59,285 bases of DNA, taken from NCBI RefSeq assembly GCF_001654835.1, contig NZ_LXEP01000050.1:1-59285 (forward strand). Direction: 5' to 3'. Below are positions 6,558 through 16,461 of the stretch, in pieces. Every line of letters begins with the position of its first letter. The first letter of the stretch is position 1. The position numbers and the translations under genes were made by a program. The notes under the pieces are model-generated. The model saw nothing but the letters and a program-made list of their open reading frames with translations. It made no database searches and was not told where the DNA came from. Origin of the DNA: Buttiauxella gaviniae ATCC 51604. GTDB taxonomy: Bacteria > Pseudomonadota > Gammaproteobacteria > Enterobacterales > Enterobacteriaceae.

Positions 6558-9337
6558 TACCAGCGAGCTCCCAGAGTCAGGAAAAGATTATTTTTGGAGT
6601 CTGTATCGCGGTTATGCCCGGAGAACGCACGCTGATACTCAAGCCCAACACTGACTTTGTGTGGGAAGGCGCTGTAGTGTGTCTCCCCAAACCAGGTATT
6701 CAGTCTCACACCGACACCACCAAGGGTGTTGTCACGATACGGAGTATCAGTACTGGCGTTGTACTGGGCATGCCAGTAAGGCTCAATAGTTTGTTTGCCG
6801 TTGATTTTTTGATGCCAGCTCATGCGGTAATCGGCGGTATAAACTTGATAATCCGCTTTAACAAAGTGCGCCGCATCCAGATAGAGATTTTGAGCTATCC
6901 AACCATTTCCTGTCGGATGCCAATCATCACTATATTTACCGCCGTTAAAGAACGAGGCACTGGCACGCAGCATAACGTCAGCCTGGCCGTGATGATGATC
7001 CAACGGGATCTGTTGTTCAGCCGCCAGATAAATAACCTGGTCACGAAGCGGTTTCCAGCGCACACCAACACCCAACATTGGCTCATATACCGGCATAAAG
7101 TTCTGCTGGCCATTGCTGTCGCTACCTGCAAACACACGGCTGTAAACGGAAAGCTGATCGCCGTCGATGAGTTGGTTTTTACCGATACGGTACTCAGCCT
7201 CAAATTGTTGATAGCTACGATAACTTTTCCCCTGCTGAACCCCGTTATTGCTGCCTCCACTATTAAGTGAGTCTGGCGTTAAACCGAATGAACCATCGTA
7301 GGTGAAAGTCCAGCGACGTTGGCTATCTTCGTGAGTTCGGCGGAACGCAAAACGGTCTTCTTGTTGTTTGTCGCTCAGCTGTTGTTGTGGCGTGATGCTG
7401 TTATCAATGTCATCCACAACTTGCTCGCTGTACTGCTTAGTTTTCGGCTTATCGTCCAGTCGTTCATTGAGATACACCAACTGGCGTAAGATCTCTGGCG
7501 AGTCCGTGTGGGTTTCACGGGCTTTTTCCAGTGCATCGCGGGCTTCGCGATGCTTACCTTGCGCTAATAGTGCAAAACCACGTGCGGCATCATCCATTAC
7601 GGGAGTCGATTCCAGTTTCAGATCCGACATTCCACGCTGTGAGGCAACATTCTGCCAATGGGCAAAGGCCTTCTCGTCTCCGGCAAGTTTTGCGCTGCGA
7701 GCCGCAGCCTGCACATCGTTATCCACCATTTCTGTGGCAGGAACCTGTGCCCAACTCGCTTTGGCAAGTGCGTAATCTTCTGTAGCGTAAGCCAGATAAG
7801 CCACCTGACGTTGGTAAAATGGCGAAGGGTCACGCGCAACCGCTTGTTCGGCAGCGTAAAGCGCAAGGCCTGGCTGCCCCGGATAGCATTGCGCAAGATG
7901 CGACCAGCTTTCAGCGTCATACTGCGCAGATAAATCACCTAATATGTTTCGCACCTGCGTGCAGTTTTCCTGCCCCTGGAATAGTCGTGCCTGTGCCATA
8001 CGTTGCGTGGCGGTCGGCAAAGGTCTGGCAAGGCGAGCTTTATTTTCGGCGGTCAACCAATCCGGATGTGCTGCAAGCTGGCTATACAAACGTATACTCA
8101 GTGAATGCTGTAACTTACCGGCCTGAGTAAATGGCCAGTAACGCAATAGCAATTTTGTAGCCGCTTTCCACTGACCCATAGAAACCAGCTGAAAGCTGGC
8201 AGTTTCCAGTTCTTGCGCTGATAAACCGCGAGTTTGCGTGATTTTACTAATGAGCTGCATGCTGGACTGCGTGTCTTTCTGCGCCAGACTTAATGCTAAA
8301 CGCTGATCGAGCGCCTGCATTTCCGGGAAGGTATTGAGCAGTTCGTTCGCCCCTTTCCAGTCACCTTTTTGGATGCGGATGGGTACTAAAGTCGATAACA
8401 CATACTGTTTGTTTTCTGGATGTTTAACGCTCCATCCCGCAACTGTGTGCCCTGGTTGCTGGCTATAGGTTGCCAATAACCGCATCCAATTACGTTCTTC
8501 TATGGCTGAATCAAATACCGGTTTACGGTTTGCGAGATAACGGCGCAACTGAGTCAGAGCATTACGCTCAGCCAATGACTGCGCGTAAGCCAGTTGCATT
8601 CCGGCACTGTTCATCACTCCCTGGCTTTGCAAATCCAGGATTCGTTGGTCACGCTGCATATGTAACAGAATGGCAAACCATTGTTGATACTGTGCGTCAG
8701 TCAGTGTCGCCTCACTGTCCAACAGGGCAAAACCCTGGTCTGCTGCACTCCACTGTTGCAAGAAAATTGCCCGCTGCGTGTAGTTGTCCGTCAGTTGCTG
8801 CCCCTCTTTTGAGTGACGGAATTTCGTGTCAGACAACTGCGCTCGGGCAATATCTAACTGATTGAGTTTGAGAGCATAGTTGCCTACTTCACTGCGACAC
8901 TGAACGCCCGGTGAGGCATCGCAGTTTTTCTGGAATGCCAGCAATTGCTCGTAGGTTTTGACTTCTGGAGCAGGCACAGGAATCGCCACCAGTGCGCGCT
9001 GTAAGTCAGCGTTTTGTGGCCTTTTCGCGAGCTCAGTTTCTAGCAATTCCCGAGCTTTCTTATCGTGGCCGAAGTGTCGATAAGCCTCAGCAAGCCATAA
9101 CGACAAGCGCACACTCTCGGGGGCCATTGCATGGGCATGTTCAAAACTACGCAATGCACGAGTTTCATCATTTGCTTTCAAGGCTTCATGTGCCCGCTCA
9201 ATATGCGGATAAACCTTGAAGTAAAGGTAATCATTGAGTCCCAGATCTTGTTTAGTTCCTTCCTTAGCAGCCAAAGCTGGTACGGCAAGTAAAACACCGC
9301 AAACCAGAGCTGCCAGCGGGGTTAGACGTATCTTCAT
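6557..9337 (-). CDS. nfrA: NfrA, outer-membrane protein of the NfrAB glycan system (phage N4 receptor)
   Basis: A 926-residue protein with a signal peptide (cleavage near ALAAK), a long helical TPR-rich periplasmic part over roughly residues 30-640, and a C-terminal beta-barrel of alternating aromatic strands ending in LTLGARW, a terminal aromatic typical of outer-membrane proteins. In E. coli NfrA is the outer-membrane receptor of phage N4 and the presumed exporter of the NfrB product, an N-acetylmannosamine-containing polysaccharide. It overlaps nfrB by 4 bp (ATGA) and ybcH by 1 bp, so the three form one operon. No frameshift is seen. Confidence 0.92.
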   Translation of the reverse strand: MKIRLTPLAALVCGVLLAVPALAAKEGTKQDLGLNDYLYFKVYPHIERAHEALKANDETRALRSFEHAHAMAPESVRLSLWLAEAYRHFGHDKKARELLETELAKRPQNADLQRALVAIPVPAPEVKTYEQLLAFQKNCDASPGVQCRSEVGNYALKLNQLDIARAQLSDTKFRHSKEGQQLTDNYTQRAIFLQQWSAADQGFALLDSEATLTDAQYQQWFAILLHMQRDQRILDLQSQGVMNSAGMQLAYAQSLAERNALTQLRRYLANRKPVFDSAIEERNWMRLLATYSQQPGHTVAGWSVKHPENKQYVLSTLVPIRIQKGDWKGANELLNTFPEMQALDQRLALSLAQKDTQSSMQLISKITQTRGLSAQELETASFQLVSMGQWKAATKLLLRYWPFTQAGKLQHSLSIRLYSQLAAHPDWLTAENKARLARPLPTATQRMAQARLFQGQENCTQVRNILGDLSAQYDAESWSHLAQCYPGQPGLALYAAEQAVARDPSPFYQRQVAYLAYATEDYALAKASWAQVPATEMVDNDVQAAARSAKLAGDEKAFAHWQNVASQRGMSDLKLESTPVMDDAARGFALLAQGKHREARDALEKARETHTDSPEILRQLVYLNERLDDKPKTKQYSEQVVDDIDNSITPQQQLSDKQQEDRFAFRRTHEDSQRRWTFTYDGSFGLTPDSLNSGGSNNGVQQGKSYRSYQQFEAEYRIGKNQLIDGDQLSVYSRVFAGSDSNGQQNFMPVYEPMLGVGVRWKPLRDQVIYLAAEQQIPLDHHHGQADVMLRASASFFNGGKYSDDWHPTGNGWIAQNLYLDAAHFVKADYQVYTADYRMSWHQKINGKQTIEPYWHAQYNASTDTPYRDNTLGGVGVRLNTWFGETHYSAFPHKVSVGLEYQRAFSGHNRDTDSKNNLFLTLGARW

Positions 9338-11559
9338 CCTGCCTCCCCGTATAGTCGAGCCTGTTGCAATCCGCTGATACCTGCTTTTTGCAGTAGGCCT
9401 TTGAACGAGGGTTGCAATCTCTTTTGCTGTGCCAGCGCGTGATCAACAACGTGTTGACTCACTACCCCTTCTTGCACCAGAAACTCGCCGAACATCAAAT
9501 CGCTGCGTTCATAACGTAATAGAACAGCTCGCAGAACAGCTTCATTGAGGTGAGACTCATTACTCAACACTTCAGCAAACAGAAGTTGCCCGGAGACATA
9601 TTTGTCCCAAATCTCATCAGCCTGCGCTTTCGTGAGAAGGTTTTCTTTGACGGCACAGTCGAGCAATTGCTTTTCCTTCGTCAATTGTTCATCGCCGTAC
9701 CAATGACGCAGGCCAATAACTACCTGGCCTCGCGGCACAATAACGTAGCTCACATTCCGCCCGAGTTTGCGGCCCAGCGCCGACAGCGAAACCGGATCGA
9801 TCGAGTTTTCACAAGCCAGAACAAGGGTGTCGCCTTCCATGCGCAATGGCAGAACCGCATGGTGCTGCACCACTTTTGCAGGAACGCTCTTAATCAATGA
9901 TTCATCAAGTGCAAGAGGATCGATTGACTCCATTGGCACTTCAGCTTGTTTTGCCAGCGCAACAGCAAGCTGATATGCAGTGATATAGCCCAATTGCACC
10001 AGACTTCCGCCCAGTTTTAGGCCTGGAATGCGCTTTTGCAGCGCTTCCTCAAGTTCAGCCTGGGTAATCACACCAGAATCCACCAGGATATAACCCAGAG
10101 GTTGAGCAGAGCGTTGATCGCTTACGGTCGGGAAATCGTGAGTAGTTTTATCCCATGCCACGCGACGTGGATCGCCATGTTGGATAACCTGCTTAATCGC
10201 CCGCCAGTTCGCCACAAAGTTAATCAAGTTGCCCCAGAACAAGCGCGGTAATACCAATAAGCCTTGCCCCAGTCCGTAATAACCTGTCACGAATATCATG
10301 CGTTGAATGATGCGGTTAGACATCAGCAGTAAGTTAATCCACAGCAACATCGTCAGCCATGTACCGCCGACAAATATTGATAAGAACTGCCATGCCCCAT
10401 CGACCATGCGCTGATAAATGATGATGGCAACCAGTTGCAGCATTACTAGCATTGCCGCGAAACTGAGAAAGTTTGCAATCGCACCTTTGCGGTCGCGCCA
10501 CAGGAAATAGTTGAGAACCGGGCTTGAACTCCAGCGGTGAGTTTTAAAACCCTGGAACACGATGCCGATTATCCAGCGAGACTTTTGGCGCACAGCTGTG
10601 GCAAAGGTGTCAGGGAAATATTCGCGCACGCAGATAACATTGGCAGTTCGGGCACGTTGACCAAAGGGTTTGGCCGATTTGTCATTTGCGTCAACAACCG
10701 GGAAGCGACAAAAAATCTCTTCCATCCCTTTTTGACGCAGACGGAAACCAATATCGTAATCTTCCGTCAGGCTCTGCACATCAAACGCAATGCCGTCACC
10801 ATCGGCTAATAGCGCCAAAACCGCACGGCGGCTAAAACATGTACCCACCCCTGCGCTGGGTACCTGCCCCGCTAAGGCCTCACGTACCGGTACATCTTTA
10901 CCATGCAGCTCTGAAAATTCATCCAGATAACTCAAGCTTGTGAAGTGTGTCCATTTGCGTTCAAACGGATAAACTGGGATCTGAATTAAGTCTTTTCTAT
11001 CAACCAGATAATTAAAAAGACGCAATTCGAGTGGAGAAATAACATCTTCTGCGTCATGAAGAATAAAACCGGAGAAATTAAAACGCGCGCTGTTTTCAAA
11101 CTGTAAAATAGCATCCAGAATGTTGTTCAGGCAGTCTGCTTTGCTGGTGGGACCAGGCCGTGCGCATACCACTTTATGAACATTTGGAAAACGTGCGCAG
11201 ACTTCATCTACATCACGTTGCGTATCCGGGTCATTAGGGTAAGTCCCTACAAAGATATGGTAGTTTTCGTAGTCCAGTGAACTGGCGGCAAGACGCGCCA
11301 TATTACCGATAACCCCGGTTTCATTCCATGCAGGGACCATAATAGCCAACGCTTTTTCTTGCGGCTCATATAGGGCTTTATAGTCCAGATAATCATTTTT
11401 GCGGTATACCGTAACCGAGCGCCATACCCGGCGAACCCAGTAAACAATATCGATAAATAAATCATCAATTCCGCTAATTAACATCAATATCGCCAGAGTA
11501 ATAGCGACAACTTTCAAACCGTAGAGATACGTTGAAAAGTAATCAACAAACCAGTCCAT
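9334..11559 (-). CDS. nfrB: NfrB, c-di-GMP-responsive membrane glycosyltransferase
   Basis: A 741-residue inner-membrane protein. One hydrophobic segment near residues 12-32 precedes a GT2 catalytic domain with a DxD-like DAEDV, TEDYD, and QKSRW (about residue 325) corresponding to QxxRW of processive synthases. Further membrane segments follow (about 360-470). From about residue 490 comes a MshEN-type domain (PLGYILVDSGVITQAELEEAL and repeats), known to bind c-di-GMP. E. coli NfrB makes a ManNAc-based surface glycan in a c-di-GMP-dependent way and is needed for phage N4 adsorption. It is the first gene of the nfrB-nfrA-ybcH operon, with its promoter in the 325-bp region upstream. Confidence 0.92.
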   Translation of the reverse strand: MDWFVDYFSTYLYGLKVVAITLAILMLISGIDDLFIDIVYWVRRVWRSVTVYRKNDYLDYKALYEPQEKALAIMVPAWNETGVIGNMARLAASSLDYENYHIFVGTYPNDPDTQRDVDEVCARFPNVHKVVCARPGPTSKADCLNNILDAILQFENSARFNFSGFILHDAEDVISPLELRLFNYLVDRKDLIQIPVYPFERKWTHFTSLSYLDEFSELHGKDVPVREALAGQVPSAGVGTCFSRRAVLALLADGDGIAFDVQSLTEDYDIGFRLRQKGMEEIFCRFPVVDANDKSAKPFGQRARTANVICVREYFPDTFATAVRQKSRWIIGIVFQGFKTHRWSSSPVLNYFLWRDRKGAIANFLSFAAMLVMLQLVAIIIYQRMVDGAWQFLSIFVGGTWLTMLLWINLLLMSNRIIQRMIFVTGYYGLGQGLLVLPRLFWGNLINFVANWRAIKQVIQHGDPRRVAWDKTTHDFPTVSDQRSAQPLGYILVDSGVITQAELEEALQKRIPGLKLGGSLVQLGYITAYQLAVALAKQAEVPMESIDPLALDESLIKSVPAKVVQHHAVLPLRMEGDTLVLACENSIDPVSLSALGRKLGRNVSYVIVPRGQVVIGLRHWYGDEQLTKEKQLLDCAVKENLLTKAQADEIWDKYVSGQLLFAEVLSNESHLNEAVLRAVLLRYERSDLMFGEFLVQEGVVSQHVVDHALAQQKRLQPSFKGLLQKAGISGLQQARLYGEAG

Positions 11560-11884
11560 TTTTTACCCCAAAGGTCACGTAAAGCCTGTTGCAGCCATCC
11601 ACAAGAGGTCAGATGCATCTACAGCAAGGCCTCAAATGTTACCGGTATCATAGTGTAATAAGATAAATCCAGGAAGGATATAAATCTAGTATTAACGTTT
11701 TTTACAATCCATGAAATTGTACCATCAACGCTAAAACCAGTGTTTTCAACTGACACTTACAACTGTTACAGGATATACAGCAAGGAAACAAAATGAGAAT
11801 TTTCTATAACAGTGAGGGGCATTTCTTGCCAGAAATGGCTTTGATCTTTACATTGACGGCCTGAATAGTGAGGGAGAAACAAAC
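11560..11884. other. Divergent promoter region between nfrB and emrE
   Basis: 325 bp without a coding frame I can support. It is AT-rich and must hold promoters for nfrB (leftward) and emrE (rightward). An SD-like AGGGAG precedes the emrE ATG. I saw no riboswitch-like structure or clear operator. Confidence 0.5.
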
Positions 11885-12214
11885 ATGACTTATATCTGGC
11901 TGATTGTGGCAATTATTGCAGAAGTGATTGCGACCACTTCACTGAAACTCTCCGAAGGCTTTAGCCGTTTATGGCCAAGCGTGGTCACCATTGTGTTTTA
12001 CGGCGTGGCGTTTTATTGCCTATCGGTAACCATGCGCACCATCCCTACCGGGATTATTTATGCAATCTGGTCAGGTGCTGGAATTGTGTTAATCGGTGCG
12101 GTGGGCTGGATTTTTTTGGGGCAGAAACTCGATTGGCCGGCGATTGCGGGTATGGCATTGATCATTATTGGCGTGTTGGTCATTAACTTGTTTTCAAAGT
12201 CGGTCGCGCATTAA
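11885..12214 (+). CDS. emrE: EmrE-like small multidrug resistance (SMR) transporter
   Basis: A 109-residue protein with four membrane helices. The essential Glu sits in helix 1 in the motif AEVIATTSLKLSEGF (residues 13-27), and helix 3 has the GIIYAIWSGAGIVLIG signature. It closely follows E. coli EmrE over the full length (110 residues). SMR proteins work as antiparallel dimers in the inner membrane and exchange protons for cationic aromatic drugs, quaternary ammonium compounds or guanidinium-type substrates. The gene is monocistronic and complete. Confidence 0.9.
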   Translation: MTYIWLIVAIIAEVIATTSLKLSEGFSRLWPSVVTIVFYGVAFYCLSVTMRTIPTGIIYAIWSGAGIVLIGAVGWIFLGQKLDWPAIAGMALIIIGVLVINLFSKSVAH

Positions 12215-12423
12215 TCCCTCTTTTTATAGCCATGTTTGCGGTCTTTTCCAACACGAAAGCTTGCCAGCATGGCATATCAATTATTAACCATTCGTAAACC
12301 AAATCTTAACTATTGAACCTTTTACACTGCTGACAATTCTTTTGCTTTATTTCTAAAAGTTGAATAGTAACTAGACGGAATTATCTATACAGTGTGCCCG
12401 TCAAGTTAATGAGGTTGATGGTA

Positions 12424-12669
12424 ATGGTTAAACAATTGAGATCAAAATTAGGGATGATTTTGTTGCTGATAGGCACGGCGCTCTTCTCCGGCCAGACTAC
12501 AGCGCAAACACATGGTCATTTTTATTTGGTCGTCAAAAGTGCTGACATGTTGCTACGCCATCAGGCTGATAGTGACGAAATCCGTCAGGCTGCCGAAGAC
12601 TCCGCCGCCGATTTTCGTGAGCAGCATTTTCACGTGAAAGAGCGCCGCGCGGGGACTTATCAACTTTAA
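12424..12669 (+). CDS. Small exported protein of unknown function
   Basis: An 81-residue protein with a clear signal peptide (KLGMILLLIGTALFSGQTTAQT) and a short, charged, His-rich mature part ending KERRAGTYQL. GAGG at 12411-12414 lies 9 bases before the ATG at 12424, which fixes this start over the upstream ATGs at 12409 and 12418. I do not recognise the family with confidence; small enterobacterial DUF2554-like proteins are a possible match. A perfect 14-bp hairpin follows. Confidence 0.55.
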   Translation: MVKQLRSKLGMILLLIGTALFSGQTTAQTHGHFYLVVKSADMLLRHQADSDEIRQAAEDSAADFREQHFHVKERRAGTYQL

Positions 12670-12679
12670 GACGATATAA

Positions 12680-12725
12680 CTCAGTTCGATTTAAACGAAT
12701 ATCTACTGTGGTAAATCGAACTGAG
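12680..12725. terminator. Bidirectional hairpin
   Basis: Perfect 14-bp inverted repeat CTCAGTTCGATTTA / TAAATCGAACTGAG with an 18-base loop, between the small exported protein gene and the convergent SDR gene. There is no long U tract, but a stem of this length between convergent genes is most simply a terminator. Confidence 0.6.
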
Positions 12726-12739
12726 CTCTTCAATCGCTC

Positions 12740-13483
12740 TTACAAATTGCCCACCCCACCATCTATTAATAATTCGCTGCCGACCATAAAGGCAGACTCA
12801 TCGGATGCGAGAAAGACGGCAGCTTTTGCCAATTCGAGAGCCGTACCCAAACGACCTATTGGCACGAGCGCACGAATCTCTTCGCGGAGTGCTTCCTCCG
12901 ATGCACCATTGCCAAGCTTACCCAAAGCCGGGGTTTCAGTTGGGCCAGGGCTTAATCCATTCACCCGAACTCCTCGCGAGTGCAGCTCGCCAGAAAGGGT
13001 TCGCGCCAGAGAAAGGATTGCGGCTTTGCTGGCCGCATAAGCATTGCTTTGTGGCAAACCAATATGTGCACTCACGGAACCACAGACAATTATCGACGAT
13101 GGGTTAGCCAGAAGTGGCAATAGCGCCTGAATCAAGAAGAACGGCCCTTTAAGATTGGTATTCATCAATCGGTCATAACTGCTTTCGTCCCATTCCTGTA
13201 GCGGATGATGCGTTACGTCACCGGCATTTACATACAACACGTCGAGACGCGGGCACCATTGTGCAATCTGTTCAGCCAAATCACGTTGTTGATCGATATC
13301 TCCCGCATCGCTGCGAATGATATGTACATTTCCCAGTTGCTCTTTCGCGGCCAATAATCCTGATTCGCTACGTCCGGTGATGGTAACCGTCGCTCCTTCC
13401 GCAAGAAACTGCCGCGCCGTCTCAAACCCAATACCGCTAGTGCCACCGGTGATTAATGCGTATTTACCTTGAAGTCTGCCCAT
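12740..13483 (-). CDS. Short-chain dehydrogenase/reductase (SDR)
   Basis: A 247-residue classical SDR. Seen: the NAD(P)-binding TGGTSGIG (residues 12-19), VNAG around 88-91, the catalytic Ser in VCGSVSA (about 137), Y-x3-K in YAASK (about 150-154), and the family C-terminus GSELLIDGGV. The Arg in TGRSES after the second strand suggests preference for NADPH. Substrate is unknown. The gene is divergent from an HxlR regulator with repeats between them, a common arrangement in which the regulator controls the dehydrogenase and responds to reactive aldehydes or quinones. Confidence 0.85.
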   Translation of the reverse strand: MGRLQGKYALITGGTSGIGFETARQFLAEGATVTITGRSESGLLAAKEQLGNVHIIRSDAGDIDQQRDLAEQIAQWCPRLDVLYVNAGDVTHHPLQEWDESSYDRLMNTNLKGPFFLIQALLPLLANPSSIIVCGSVSAHIGLPQSNAYAASKAAILSLARTLSGELHSRGVRVNGLSPGPTETPALGKLGNGASEEALREEIRALVPIGRLGTALELAKAAVFLASDESAFMVGSELLIDGGVGNL

Positions 13484-13535
13484 TACCGTTACCCCGCGAT
13501 TGACTAGTCAGAGCATTATTTACGCTATAGTATCT

Positions 13536-13570
13536 TTTGGATAGTAGGCACCGTTTGGATACTAAGGCAC
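13536..13570. promoter_or_regulatory. Direct repeats between the SDR and HxlR genes, likely HxlR operator
   Basis: Two near-identical copies, TTTGGATAGTAGGCAC (13536-13551) and TTTGGATACTAAGGCAC (13554-13570), 18 bp apart. Upstream GTATC adds a partly inverted half-site. The position midway between the divergent starts fits an HxlR operator controlling both genes. Confidence 0.5.
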
Positions 13571-13605
13571 TCGATGGGATGGATTGACAATTCACAGGAG
13601 CAAAC

Positions 13606-13956
13606 GTGATAAATAATTTTTCGGCCTTGCCAATAGCAGGTGAAAGCTGCCCGATGGTCAGTTTTGTGAATCTGATTTCTGGGAAATGGGCAATCCCGAT
13701 TCTTTACCGCTTGATAATCATTGATGAGCCGGTGCGCTTTAGCGATCTACAGCGTGCGGTTCATCCCATTACTCAAAAAGAGTTGACGCGCCAGCTACGC
13801 CAATTTGAATCCAGACGATTGTTGACCCGGCAAGTCTTCGCAGAAGTGCCACCGAGAGTGGAGTATCAGATAACGGAATTAGGAAAGTCGCTACGCCCTA
13901 CGCTTGATTCATTAGCAGACTGGATGCGGGAAAATAGTGAGAAGTTGAGAGAGTAG
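13606..13956 (+). CDS. HxlR family transcriptional regulator
   Basis: A 116-residue winged-helix protein with the HxlR pattern: a Cys near the N-terminus (GESCPM, C15), LISGKWAIPILYRL, FSDLQRAVHPITQKELTRQLRQFE and the wing region PPRVEYQITELGKSL. In several HxlR proteins a Cys at this position senses aldehydes, quinones or thiol stress. It is transcribed divergently from an SDR gene and probably controls it. GGAG precedes the ATG. The family call is firm; the inducer is unknown. Confidence 0.87.
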   Translation: MINNFSALPIAGESCPMVSFVNLISGKWAIPILYRLIIIDEPVRFSDLQRAVHPITQKELTRQLRQFESRRLLTRQVFAEVPPRVEYQITELGKSLRPTLDSLADWMRENSEKLRE

Positions 13957-13957
13957 C

Positions 13958-14000
13958 CCCCTCACTGATACGCTATTAAATAGAATCAGTGAGGGGTTTT
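13958..14000. terminator. Rho-independent terminator between hxlR and frmA
   Basis: Perfect 12-bp stem CCCCTCACTGAT (13958-13969) / ATCAGTGAGGGG (13985-13996) followed by TTTTT. It serves hxlR directly and may serve frmA from the other side. Confidence 0.85.
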
Positions 14001-14006
14001 TAACGG

Positions 14007-15140
<1,134 letters not shown>

Positions 15141-15156
15141 TCAGGTGGGAGTGATT

Positions 15157-15432
15157 TTATTTTAGATAAGAGCGAATTAAATTACCGACTTCTGCCATAC
15201 GTACAGCACGCTGATCCTCAGAGGTTTCCCCCGCGACCAGCTCGTCTTTTAGATGGATCTCCATCATTTCGCCCATCAGGCCGTTCGCCGCTCCGCGAAC
15301 CGCTGCGATTTGTTGCAAAATGGCGATGCACGGATCGCCATTTTCCAGGGCGCGCTCTATTGCTTCAGTCTGGCCCCGTATGCGTCGCACGCGAGTCAGA
15401 ATGCGTTTTTTGTCTTCAGGTGAATGTGGCAT
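15157..15432 (-). CDS. frmR: FrmR, formaldehyde-responsive repressor (CsoR/RcnR family)
   Basis: A 91-residue all-helical protein with the FrmR/RcnR pattern: Pro at position 2, Cys in GDPCIAILQQ (about residue 35), and the helix-2 region GLMGEMMEIHLKDELV. In E. coli FrmR the N-terminal Pro and this Cys are cross-linked by formaldehyde, which releases DNA. A G-tract operator sits directly upstream. The gene leads the frmR-frmA operon. Confidence 0.92.
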   Translation of the reverse strand: MPHSPEDKKRILTRVRRIRGQTEAIERALENGDPCIAILQQIAAVRGAANGLMGEMMEIHLKDELVAGETSEDQRAVRMAEVGNLIRSYLK

Positions 15433-15443
15433 TTTGACCTCCT

Positions 15444-15466
15444 GATACTATAGGGGGGTATGGTAC
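15444..15466. promoter_or_regulatory. FrmR operator in the frmRA promoter
   Basis: The sequence ATACTA-TAGGGGGGTATGG about 12-35 bp upstream of frmR has the central G/C tract flanked by AT-rich inverted arms (TACTAT / ATGGTA) that is typical of CsoR/RcnR-family operators, including that of E. coli frmR. Confidence 0.7.
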
Positions 15467-15666
15467 ACTATTTTCAGAAATATTGATGAATTTCTATTTT
15501 TGTTAAATAACAAAGAATTAAGTTCAAGAATAAACACGCACGTGAATCAGCGCTGATACATGTCAGTCTGCAAATACGTCAACAAGTCGAATGTTTAAAC
15601 CACGATGGAATCATAGCAGAGCGATTGTTTCACTGAGGAATGGTACGAATGGAAGAAAGAAGATGA

Positions 15667-15717
15667 GAAAAAGTAGCCGTTGGTGTTGTGGCTGTTCCGG
15701 TGTCATAACACCAACGG
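15667..15717 (-). terminator. Terminator of the small tail-anchored protein gene
   Basis: An 11-bp perfect stem CCGTTGGTGTT / AACACCAACGG (15677-15687 with 15707-15717). On the minus strand it is followed by CTACTTTTTC. The T tract also pairs with the end of the coding region (GCTACTTTTT at 15730-15739), so the 3' end can fold as a nested hairpin. Confidence 0.75.
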
Positions 15718-15730
15718 GATTTATGATCTG

Positions 15731-16000
15731 CTACTTTTTGCGAAAGAGATTAATAGCAACTGCCGTCAGAATCCCTATCAGGGGCATGGCTATAGCGCCC
15801 GCTAAAAAATTATGCTGGTCTATTCGCTTTTCCCTGCGGATATCAGCAAAGCGGGCAAGCGCGTGTTTTTCATCAATAGCACTGACCTCTTCGAATTGTT
15901 TTTCGTAACCCTGTTCAGTCAACCGAGCTGTTTTGTCCGAGTCAGACCTTTCTAATACAACGGTTTGTTTACCTTGTTGAAAAAAACAATAATCCGGCAT
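15731..16000 (-). CDS. Small protein of unknown function with a C-terminal membrane anchor
   Basis: An 89-residue protein, MPDYCFFQQGKQ... A soluble, charged helical part is followed by a single hydrophobic segment (AGAIAMPLIGILTAVAINLF) and the ending RKK, the plan of a tail-anchored inner-membrane protein. GGAG lies 6 bases before the ATG at 16000; the frame is open further upstream to 16168 but that part has no homology-like features. I do not recognise the family. A good terminator follows the stop. Confidence 0.55.
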   Translation of the reverse strand: MPDYCFFQQGKQTVVLERSDSDKTARLTEQGYEKQFEEVSAIDEKHALARFADIRREKRIDQHNFLAGAIAMPLIGILTAVAINLFRKK

Positions 16001-16461
16001 TTGGTGCTCCACATTGAGGAATATGTGATTAAACAACATACAGACCGGTATTAATTGCGTACATACCTGCCTGCGGATTCGCATCCAACTGCTCACATAT
16101 TTGCATTTTAGTTGATCAATTCCAGCAAAATATGAAGTAATACTGGGATAGCTAACTGCAAGGTTCATCTGCTTTCACCCTACTTCGTTTGAGCCATCTG
16201 TCGGCACCACATCTTTTTGCGTGCGTGCAACGCTAACGTCATAGCCGCTCTCATCCCTCCATGCAGTATGGCGGCTAACTGGCGAAGTTCTATCACTTCG
16301 TTTATCGGTATAAAGGATCGATTCTTTCGTGAAATCTTGGAAAATGAAGATCTATTCCTTAACGCAACCAATAACTAATGGTTAGGATGCGGCGTAAACC
16401 AAGAAGTGTTAAAATGTGGCAATATTTTAAAGAAGAACAAAAAGCGAGCTTCGACACATTG
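16001..16461. other. Intergenic region with no supported gene
   Basis: About 460 bp between divergent genes. Short frames occur on both strands, including one of 63 codons at 16180-16371 on the minus strand, but none has a good ribosome-binding site or a recognisable fold. It presumably holds the promoters of the tail-anchored protein and the glycosyltransferase. Confidence 0.4.

Noticed and set aside
6614-7270. 218-codon frame antisense to nfrA
   Set aside because: It lies entirely within the nfrA barrel region, has no SD, and reflects codon bias of the real gene.
15591-15676. Short coding-like stretch ending SDCFTEEWYEWKKEDEKK on the + strand
   Set aside because: It reads like a protein C-terminus but has stops just upstream and no start; too short to call even a remnant with confidence.
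16180-16371. 63-codon frame on the minus strand
   Set aside because: Rich in Arg, Lys, Ser and Ile without a recognisable fold, no SD sequence, and no matching terminator or operon.
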